Of a stretch of DNA of 5,452 nt, positions 1 through 4,427 are shown piece by piece. The position numbers and the translations under genes are program-made. Below the pieces are notes generated by a model, which saw nothing but the letters and a program-made list of their open reading frames with translations, made no database searches and was not told where the DNA came from. Source of the stretch: Phycisphaerales bacterium (lineage in GTDB: Bacteria; Planctomycetota; Phycisphaerae; Phycisphaerales; SM1A02); the NCBI GenBank assembly GCA_020427625.1, contig JAGQOI010000336.1:1-5452 (forward strand), written 5' to 3'. Positions within the stretch are counted from its first letter, which is position 1. Each line of letters starts with the position of its first letter.

Positions 1-126
1 GAACTGGTACAACTCCTCCGCCGTCGGATGGCTCCGACTCGCCGACAGCGCCTCGTACAACGCAAGCCGCTGCTCGGTGCAGCGGAGATTGTGTCGGGCG
101 AACAGGATCCGTGCGGGTGCGGGCAT
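1..126 (-). CDS. Fur/PerR-family transcriptional repressor, N-terminal part (cut by window edge)
   Basis: Translating the minus strand from the ATG at 126-124 gives 42 residues, open to the window edge. They contain LRCTEQRLALYEAL (residues 14-27) followed by SHPTAEELYQ (32-41). This is the start of the winged-helix DNA-binding domain of Fur-family regulators (Fur, PerR, Zur), whose consensus is roughly LR-T-QR--IL--L---HPTAEE-Y. These are cytoplasmic dimers that repress metal-uptake or peroxide-defence genes. The start is well supported: AAGGA at 137-133 lies 6 nt upstream of the ATG. The metal-binding and dimerisation half is outside the window, so Fur, PerR and Zur cannot be separated; the look is somewhat PerR-like. 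It is divergent from ilvC, and an AT-rich island between them could carry an autoregulatory operator. Family assignment is confident, subtype is not. Confidence 0.85.
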   Translation of the reverse strand, partial: MPAPARILFARHNLRCTEQRLALYEALSASRSHPTAEELYQF

Positions 127-132
127 GTGGAG

Positions 133-137
133 TCCTT
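133..137 (-). promoter_or_regulatory. Ribosome binding site of the Fur-family gene
   Basis: Read on the minus strand this is AAGGA, 6 nt before the ATG at 126-124. It is what fixes the start of the partial Fur-family gene. Confidence 0.7.
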
Positions 138-154
138 CGTCGCAGGGCGGCACC

Positions 155-184
155 GTGCCACCGGTTCCCCCATGGCATTATGAT
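155..184 (+). promoter_or_regulatory. Candidate sigma70-type promoter for the ilvC operon
   Basis: GTGCCA at 155-160 matches TTGACA at 4 of 6 positions. TATGAT at 179-184 matches TATAAT at 5 of 6. The spacer is 18 bp. Transcription would start near 191, leaving a leader of about 95 nt before the GTG of ilvC. It lies in the only AT-rich patch (177-191) of a GC-rich intergenic region. This is inferred from motif matching only. Confidence 0.4.
177..182 (-). promoter_or_regulatory. Candidate -10 element for the Fur-family gene
   Basis: Read on the minus strand this is CATAAT, 5 of 6 to TATAAT, about 50 nt upstream of the Fur-family ATG. It overlaps the plus-strand -10 (TATGAT, 179-184). No convincing -35 is visible: the hexamer 17 bp upstream reads TGGCCG. 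Confidence 0.3.
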
Positions 185-190
185 CCCAAA

Positions 191-240
191 ACTCCGGCCC
201 GGCCAGTCGGATCGGCCCGGAGTCGCGATGATGGCCGGAG
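191..240 (+). repeat. GC-rich inverted repeats in the ilvC leader (alternative stems)
   Basis: Two perfect inverted repeats share a left arm. ACTCCGG (191-197) pairs with CCGGAGT (217-223), and CTCCGGCC (192-199) pairs with GGCCGGAG (233-240). The two pairings exclude each other. If the candidate promoter at 155-184 is used, both lie in the 5' untranslated region. No leader peptide rich in Val/Leu/Ile codons is seen. In DNA this GC-rich such repeats can arise by chance, so function is uncertain. Confidence 0.4.
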
Positions 241-273
241 CGGGCCCGTCCCCCGGCCCATGGTCCGATCATC

Positions 274-279
274 AGGAGG
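274..279 (+). promoter_or_regulatory. Ribosome binding site of ilvC
   Basis: A full AGGAGG sits 6 nt before the GTG at 286. This near-perfect Shine-Dalgarno sequence selects the GTG as the start. Confidence 0.8.
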
Positions 280-285
280 CGCGTC

Positions 286-1326
286 GTGAACATCATTCGA
301 GGCGTCGATCAGGCGCCGCTCACGCCGCTCGAGAACCGGGTCACGGCCGTCCTGGGGTTCGGCAACCAGGGTGCCGCGCATGCCCTGAACCTGCGTGATT
401 CCGGCCTCGACGTCGTCGTGGGCAACCGCGCGGACTCGGCCAACGGGCGACGGTGCCGCGACGCCGGGTTCGCGGTGCGCACGCTCGAAGAGGCGACCGC
501 CGCCGCCGATCTCGTCATCATCGGCCTGCCCGACGACGTGCAGCCGGACGTCCTGCCGGAACGGGTCATCCCTCACCTGCGACCGGGCGCGACGGTCGGC
601 TTCATCCACGGGTTCGCCGTTCGGTATCGACTCGTCGACATCCCCCCCGCCTTCGGGATCATCATGGTCGCGCCGAAGGGACCGGGCGCGACCCTGCGGG
701 CGCGCTACCTCGAAGGCTACGGCCTGCCGTGCCTGTTCGCGGTCGAGCAGGACAACGCGTCGGGCACCGCCCGCGAACTCGCGCTGGCCTGGGGCGCGGG
801 ACTCGGCGGCGCGACGTGCGGGCTCATCGAGGCGACCTTCGCCGACGAGACCGAGACCGACCTGTTCGGCGAGCAGGCGGTGCTCTGCGGCGGCATGACG
901 GCGCTCATCGTCGCGGCGTTCGAGACCCTCGTCGACGCGGGCTATCCGCCCGAACTCGCCTACATCGAGTGCTGTCACGAGGTGAAGCAGGTCGCGGATC
1001 TCGTGTTCGAGCGCGGGCTCGCGGGCATGCGGAAGGCGATCAGCACGACGGCCGAGTTCGGCGCCTACGCCGCCGGGCCGCGCGTCGTGAACGACGACGT
1101 CCGGGACACCCTCCGCGCCCTGCTCGCGGAGATCCGCGACGGCACGTTCGCCCGGTCCATGCGCGCCGACTCCGTCGCGGGCGCGCGGTGGTCCGACGCC
1201 CGACGGCGCGAGGGCGCGGCTCACCCGATCGAGAGCGCGGGCGCGACCGTGCGGTCCCTTCTGCCCTGGCTCGACGACGCGTCGGCCGCACAATCGTCGA
1301 ACACGTCCGGCCCGGACGACCGATAG
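286..1326 (+). CDS. ilvC: Ketol-acid reductoisomerase (acetohydroxy-acid isomeroreductase), divergent class I form
   Basis: This cytoplasmic, Mg2+-dependent enzyme converts acetolactate or acetohydroxybutyrate to the dihydroxy acid, the second common step of Val/Leu/Ile synthesis. It has 346 residues, near class I length. The Rossmann motif GFGNQG is at 24-29. The catalytic His is H108 in FIHGF, and K131 is in APKGPG. The metal ligands are D192 and E196 in TDLFGEQ, and E228 and E232 in IECCHE. ISTTAEFGAY (252-261) and RSLLPWL near the end are also typical. Oddities: the cofactor loop reads GNRADSAN (46-53), with Asp50 and Asn53 where many NADPH enzymes have Gly and Ser/Thr. Ala135 follows KGPG where His is usual, and there is a 17-residue tail beyond the usual PWL end. 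The start is GTG with a strong AGGAGG. It is the first gene of a probable operon with uppP and csaA. The fold is certain; the substrate is very likely but could have drifted. Confidence 0.92.
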   Translation: MNIIRGVDQAPLTPLENRVTAVLGFGNQGAAHALNLRDSGLDVVVGNRADSANGRRCRDAGFAVRTLEEATAAADLVIIGLPDDVQPDVLPERVIPHLRPGATVGFIHGFAVRYRLVDIPPAFGIIMVAPKGPGATLRARYLEGYGLPCLFAVEQDNASGTARELALAWGAGLGGATCGLIEATFADETETDLFGEQAVLCGGMTALIVAAFETLVDAGYPPELAYIECCHEVKQVADLVFERGLAGMRKAISTTAEFGAYAAGPRVVNDDVRDTLRALLAEIRDGTFARSMRADSVAGARWSDARRREGAAHPIESAGATVRSLLPWLDDASAAQSSNTSGPDDR

Positions 1327-1360
1327 TGGTCGCACCGGCTCGCCGTCGCGCGGGCGGAAA

Positions 1361-1365
1361 GGGAG
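1361..1365 (+). promoter_or_regulatory. Ribosome binding site of uppP
   Basis: GGGAG lies 7 nt before the GTG at 1373, within the 46-bp gap after the ilvC stop. It supports that GTG as the start. No terminator-like hairpin is seen in the gap, so read-through from ilvC is likely. Confidence 0.55.
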
Positions 1366-1372
1366 TCGTGTC

Positions 1373-2305
1373 GTGCTGAGCCTGTTCGATGCCGCGATCC
1401 TCGGACTCATCGAGGGGATCACCGAGTACCTGCCGGTGAGTTCGACCGGGCATCTCATCATCGCGTCGTCGCTGCTGGGCCTCGACGCGCCCGACCGCAA
1501 GGCCTCGGTGGACGCGTTCAACATCGTCATCCAGGGCGGCGCGATCCTCGCGGTGCTCGGACTCTACTGGCCACGCGTCGTCTCGATGCTCCGCGGCCTG
1601 CTGGGGCGCGACGTCGCCGGCCGCCGCCTGTTCGTGAACCTCCTTATCGCGTTCCTCCCGGCGGCGGTATTCGGACTGCTGCTCGACGACTGGATCGAGG
1701 CGCACCTGTTTCATCCCGGCCCGGTGATCGCCGCCCTCGCGCTCGGCGGCATCGTGATGATCCTCCTCACGCCCTGGCAGCGCCGGCACTTCGGCGCCGC
1801 GTCCGACGACGGCGACGACGGCGCGCCGTCACGCTACACCACCATCGAGGCGCTGACCTGGCGTCAGGCCCTGTTCATCGGCCTGCTCCAGTGCGTCGCG
1901 ATGTGGCCCGGCACGAGCCGCTCGATGATGACGATCGTCGGCGGCATGTTCGCCGGACTCCGTCCGAAGCACGCGGCCGAATTCAGTTTCCTGCTCGGAC
2001 TCCCCACCCTCGGCGGCGCCTGCGTCTACAAGGGCGCGAAGAACCTCCTCGGCGACGGCCCGAACATGATCGACACCCTCGGCGCCGTCCCCATGCTCGT
2101 CGGCATCGCCGTCGCAACCGTTTCCGCGGCCATCGCGGTGAAGTGGCTCGTCGGATTCCTCTCGACCCACGGCGTCGCTGCGTTCGGCTGGTACCGGCTC
2201 GTCCTGGCCGCCGTGCTCGTGGTCCTCATCTGGCAGGGTCGTCTGCACATCGCGCCCGATCCCGTCGACGCGCCCGCACCCGACCCGATCGAGGTGATCA
2301 CGTGA
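1373..2305 (+). CDS. uppP: Undecaprenyl-diphosphatase (BacA/UppP family)
   Basis: This integral inner-membrane phosphatase removes one phosphate from C55 undecaprenyl diphosphate. That regenerates the lipid carrier for peptidoglycan and other surface glycans, and overexpression in other bacteria gives bacitracin resistance. The protein has 310 residues, slightly above the usual 260-290. Near the N-terminus, EGITEYLPVSSTGH (14-27) carries the E-xxx-E catalytic pair E14/E18, Ser/Thr 23-25 and H27. MWPGTSRS (177-184) is the second signature, with R183 matching the essential Arg of the E. coli enzyme. Hydrophobic spans cover most of the chain. The extra length is a hydrophilic loop (about 138-157, Asp/Gly-rich) before the second motif and a Pro/Asp-rich tail (about 291-310). 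It starts with GTG and its stop overlaps the csaA start as GTGA, so translation of the two is probably coupled. Confidence 0.96.
   Translation: MLSLFDAAILGLIEGITEYLPVSSTGHLIIASSLLGLDAPDRKASVDAFNIVIQGGAILAVLGLYWPRVVSMLRGLLGRDVAGRRLFVNLLIAFLPAAVFGLLLDDWIEAHLFHPGPVIAALALGGIVMILLTPWQRRHFGAASDDGDDGAPSRYTTIEALTWRQALFIGLLQCVAMWPGTSRSMMTIVGGMFAGLRPKHAAEFSFLLGLPTLGGACVYKGAKNLLGDGPNMIDTLGAVPMLVGIAVATVSAAIAVKWLVGFLSTHGVAAFGWYRLVLAAVLVVLIWQGRLHIAPDPVDAPAPDPIEVIT
2291..2294 (+). promoter_or_regulatory. Ribosome binding site of csaA inside the uppP 3' end
   Basis: GAGG lies 7 nt before the GTG at 2302 and within the last codons of uppP. It decides the csaA start, because the same frame stays open far upstream inside uppP. 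Confidence 0.6.
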
Positions 2306-2646
2306 CCGCGTCGGACGTGACGCCGCTCGACGCGTTCGCCGTGCTCGATCTGCGCGTCGGTCGCATCGTGCGCGCGGCACCGAACGAGAAGGCCCGCAAG
2401 CCCTCCCACTGTCTTTGGATCGACTTCGGGCCGCTCGGCGAGAAGCAGTCCAACGCGCAGATCACCGTCCACTACGCGCCCGACGATCTCGTCGGGCGTC
2501 TGGTCATCGCGGCGGTGAACCTCGGCGACCGGCGGATCGCCGGCTTCCTGTCCGAGGTGCTCGTCCTCGGTCTGCCCGACGCGAACGGCGACATCGTGCT
2601 TCTCGCGCCCGAACGCGACGTGCCGCTCGGCGGACGCGTGTCGTAG
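2302..2646 (+). CDS. csaA: CsaA-like tRNA-binding (OB-fold) protein
   Basis: This 114-residue single-domain protein has the EMAP-II/CsaA-type tRNA-binding OB fold. Features visible in order are LDLRVGRIV (15-23), ARKPSHCLWIDFGPLG (31-46), NAQIT (51-55), the DDLVGR turn (61-66), a segment AAVNLGDRRIAGF (70-82), and SEVLVLGLPD (84-93) with a C-terminal VPLGGRVS. CsaA in Bacillus subtilis is described as an export-related chaperone, and its relatives bind tRNA; the role here is inferred from family only. Many homologues read VVNFPPRQIG where this one has AVNLGDRRIA. The GTG start overlaps the uppP stop by 4 nt and has a GAGG site inside uppP. The reading frame upstream of 2302 is a shadow of uppP. 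Last gene of the probable ilvC-uppP-csaA operon. Confidence 0.9.
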   Translation: MTASDVTPLDAFAVLDLRVGRIVRAAPNEKARKPSHCLWIDFGPLGEKQSNAQITVHYAPDDLVGRLVIAAVNLGDRRIAGFLSEVLVLGLPDANGDIVLLAPERDVPLGGRVS

Positions 2647-2703
2647 GGCGCCGTGCCGGGGACCGCGCGCCGGGGCGTTCGGGTGCGGTGCACGACAATC
2701 CGG

Positions 2704-2709
2704 TATGCT
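2704..2709 (+). promoter_or_regulatory. Candidate -10 element for the CxxC membrane protein gene
   Basis: TATGCT, 4 of 6 to TATAAT, lies 31 nt before the preferred ATG at 2741. No good -35 is visible. If real, transcription starts near 2716 and the in-frame ATG at 2705 would not be transcribed, which favours 2741. The rest of the 94-bp gap after csaA holds no clear terminator. Confidence 0.3.
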
Positions 2710-2740
2710 CGTGGACTCTTCCTCCACCGGATGTCCCACC

Positions 2741-3565
2741 ATGATCATCGCGCTCCTCGTCGCCGGCGGCACGGTCATCGCCCTGCTGTTCGGCACCGCG
2801 GTTCTGCACCTCATCCCTCGTCTCGGCGCCTTCGGGCGCGGGCTGACGGACCGGCTCTGCCGCGCGCCGGGACTCGATCTGCTCATCACGTACTTCACGG
2901 TGCTTCCGATGATCGTCGGCGCCGTCGCGGGCTGGCGTTCGGGCGAACCGGGCGGGGCCTGGTGGGGACTCGCGGGCGGCATCGCCGGCCAGGTCGGCAC
3001 GGTCCTGCTGTGGTCGATCCTGCACTCGCTCGCGCACGCGGAGGCCCGGCGCGGGCCGCGGATCATCAAGGTGCTCAACCGGATCGTCGGTCCGTGGCGC
3101 AACCATGCCGCGCTGTGGGTGACGGCCGTCGTGGTCCCCCTCTTCTGGGCGGTGCGCCTGGCGGAGTTGTTCCTCTACCCGTTCCTCGTGTGGCTCGTGC
3201 GGTTCCCGCGATACGTGCAGGGCGAGTGGGTGAACGTCTCGCGTCAGAAGTTCGACGGGCTCGTCGGACACGATCTGATCTGGTGCCTCTACTGCGACTG
3301 GATGACGGGCGTGTGGTCGCTCGGTTCGGAGATGCTGCGGAACGTCGAGGCGTTCTGGTGTCCGATCCGATTCCGCAGCGACAAGAAGTGCGCGAACTGC
3401 TCGGTCGACTTCCCCGATGTCATGACGCACTGGATCGACGCCCGCGGCACGATGGACGAGGTCACCGCCCTGCTCGAACAGCAGTACGGCAATGATGCCC
3501 CCAACGCCTGGTTCGGACATCCGGCCCGCCTCACCGTCGAGGGACGCGCCGTCGATCCGGCCTGA
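2741..3565 (+). CDS. Unrecognised multi-pass membrane protein with two CxxC pairs
   Basis: I cannot assign a function. The protein has 274 residues from the ATG at 2741. Hydrophobic spans lie at about 1-22, 48-66, 74-92 and 123-152, and the last ends in a Trp/Phe/Arg-rich segment (WLVRFPRYVQGEW). The remaining 110 residues are soluble and rich in cysteine, Trp and acidic residues: C182 and C185 (WCLYCDWMTG), C207 (FWCPIRF), then C217 and C220 (KCANCSVDFPD). This spacing could bind one zinc or iron-sulfur centre or form redox disulfides, but no known ligand-site family is matched. H177 (GHDLIW) is nearby. An in-frame ATG at 2705 would add 12 polar residues. I prefer 2741 because it begins directly with the hydrophobic segment and a -10-like element overlaps 2705. 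No Shine-Dalgarno sequence is clear for either. The gene follows csaA by 94 bp and converges on the CPBP gene. Confidence 0.82.
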   Translation: MIIALLVAGGTVIALLFGTAVLHLIPRLGAFGRGLTDRLCRAPGLDLLITYFTVLPMIVGAVAGWRSGEPGGAWWGLAGGIAGQVGTVLLWSILHSLAHAEARRGPRIIKVLNRIVGPWRNHAALWVTAVVVPLFWAVRLAELFLYPFLVWLVRFPRYVQGEWVNVSRQKFDGLVGHDLIWCLYCDWMTGVWSLGSEMLRNVEAFWCPIRFRSDKKCANCSVDFPDVMTHWIDARGTMDEVTALLEQQYGNDAPNAWFGHPARLTVEGRAVDPA

Positions 3566-3588
3566 ACGACCCGAGCCGCGCGACGGCG
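3547..3588. repeat. Inverted repeat at the convergent gene ends
   Basis: CGCCGTCG (3547-3554) and CGACGGCG (3581-3588) are perfect 8-bp inverted arms with a 26-nt loop. They span the plus-strand stop and end just before the minus-strand stop at 3590. They could serve as a shared bidirectional transcription stop, but the loop is long and no T tract follows on either strand. The call is weak. Confidence 0.25.
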
Positions 3589-3589
3589 A

Positions 3590-4306
3590 TCACGAACCGC
3601 CGAACAGCAGCCAGGCGCCGATGGCGAAGATCGTCACGTCGACGATGGCGTGGCTCACGTAGCCGGGCCAGATCGAGCGGTACGTGACATAGCACCACGA
3701 CCAGATCACGCCGCCGAGGAAGACGCCGATCGACCCGAGCACGGTCACCGCGACGGGCATCTGGGCCATGAGCGCGAAGACGTGGTGGACGGTGAACAGC
3801 AGGGCGGACGCGACGATCGCGGCCTTCCGGGCGAGCAGCGTCTCGCACTGGTGCACCACGAACCACCGCCAGACGTACTCCTCGAGCACGGCGTTGAACA
3901 GCACGATGTAGACCATGAGGCCGAAATACGTCGCCGGTGTGCCGATGCCGTTCTTGTCCGCGGTCGCGATGAAGTCCTCGGTGGGAATCCAGTGTCCGAC
4001 GACCAGGAACGCGCCGAGGATGGCGGCTGAGATGGCGAGCCCGAGCCCGATCGCGACGCCGAAGCCGCCGCGCCGGGCGGGCGACCGGGACGCGCGTCCG
4101 CGCTCGACGCCGAGCCACCAGAGGGTCGGCAGGGCGACGAGCCAGACCTTGGACGCGAAGTAGGCGATCTTGCCGAAGAGCCCGGGATCATCCGGCCAGA
4201 GACCGAGGATGGTGCCGACGGACGGCGCCGGCACGAGCAGCAGCAGCGCGAGCAGGGCGAGCGGGCGGCTGCGGCGTTCTTCGCGTCGAGGGTCGTCGGC
4301 GGTCAC
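3590..4306 (-). CDS. CPBP-family intramembrane metalloprotease-like protein (CAAX/Abi)
   Basis: This multi-pass membrane protein of the CPBP (CAAX prenyl protease and bacteriocin-processing) family has 238 residues from the GTG at 4306. All three family motifs are present in order: EExxxR as EEYVWR (142-147), FxxxH as FTVHH (171-175), and HxxxD as HAIVD (219-223). These residues form the glutamate/histidine active site of the Rce1-type intramembrane protease. The substrate is unknown. Hydrophobic spans lie at about 16-36, 46-66, 81-104, 126-141, 162-182, 185-206 and 216-236. The frame stays open upstream to an ATG at 4408, but that extension would translate through two hairpins, one a strong intrinsic terminator, and reads as low-complexity Pro/Ser/Arg. 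The GTG at 4306 (VTADDPRREE) is therefore preferred. No Shine-Dalgarno sequence is visible. It is transcribed towards the CxxC membrane protein gene, with 24 bp between stops. Confidence 0.88.
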   Translation of the reverse strand: MTADDPRREERRSRPLALLALLLLVPAPSVGTILGLWPDDPGLFGKIAYFASKVWLVALPTLWWLGVERGRASRSPARRGGFGVAIGLGLAISAAILGAFLVVGHWIPTEDFIATADKNGIGTPATYFGLMVYIVLFNAVLEEYVWRWFVVHQCETLLARKAAIVASALLFTVHHVFALMAQMPVAVTVLGSIGVFLGGVIWSWCYVTYRSIWPGYVSHAIVDVTIFAIGAWLLFGGS

Positions 4307-4312
4307 GCGGGC

Positions 4313-4318
4313 AGGATA
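4313..4318 (-). promoter_or_regulatory. Candidate -10 element of the CPBP gene
   Basis: Read on the minus strand this is TATCCT, 4 of 6 to TATAAT, ending 6 nt before the GTG at 4306-4304. Transcription would begin at or next to the start codon, which would make the mRNA leaderless and explain the lack of a Shine-Dalgarno sequence. The -35 region falls in the T/C-rich tail of the terminator and matches poorly. Confidence 0.3.
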
Positions 4319-4339
4319 CCGAAGAAGCAGGAAAGAAGA

Positions 4340-4366
4340 ACGCCCCGGCCGAGATGGCCGGGGCGT
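4340..4366 (-). terminator. Intrinsic (rho-independent) terminator of the cysteine-rich repeat gene
   Basis: A perfect 11-bp stem is formed by 4340-4350 and 4356-4366 (arms ACGCCCCGGCC and GGCCGGGGCGT) with a 5-nt loop. Read on the minus strand it is followed by the T/C-rich tract TCTTCTTTCC. It lies 58 nt past the stop at 4424. It separates the repeat gene from the CPBP gene and shows that the CPBP reading frame above about 4340 is non-coding. Confidence 0.85.
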
Positions 4367-4381
4367 CGAGTTGGTTTCCGG

Positions 4382-4399
4382 GACCGGACGAATCCGGTC
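4382..4399 (-). repeat. Hairpin in the 3' untranslated region
   Basis: GACCGGA (4382-4388) and TCCGGTC (4393-4399) are perfect 7-bp arms with a 4-nt loop. On the minus strand the loop reads TTCG. It lies between the stop-codon hairpin and the terminator and has no T tract of its own. Confidence 0.55.
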
Positions 4400-4407
4400 G
4401 GGGATCA

Positions 4408-4427
4408 CTGATTCACGGGTGAATCAG
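4408..4427 (-). repeat. Hairpin overlapping the stop codon of the repeat gene
   Basis: CTGATTCA (4408-4415) and TGAATCAG (4420-4427) are perfect 8-bp arms around a 4-nt loop. The right arm contains the stop codon at 4426-4424. It is less GC-rich than its surroundings, which makes chance less likely than for the other GC-rich repeats. Confidence 0.6.

Noticed and set aside
178..1530. Long minus-strand open frame (450 codons) across ilvC
   Set aside because: It is Arg/Gly/Asp-rich without recognisable motifs and lies opposite a clear ilvC. High GC removes stop codons from shadow frames.
1891..2301. N-terminal extension of the csaA frame back into uppP
   Set aside because: The extension is Arg-rich shadow sequence of uppP. 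The GTG at 2302 has a Shine-Dalgarno site and gives the normal CsaA length.
2504..3520. Minus-strand open frame (338 codons) across csaA and the CxxC membrane protein gene
   Set aside because: It is low-complexity Arg/Pro/Glu/His-rich, crosses two plus-strand genes and their gap, and matches no family I know.
4307..4408. N-terminal extension of the CPBP protein to an ATG at 4408
   Set aside because: It would run through a strong terminator and a second hairpin and encodes Pro/Ser/Arg-rich sequence unlike the family.
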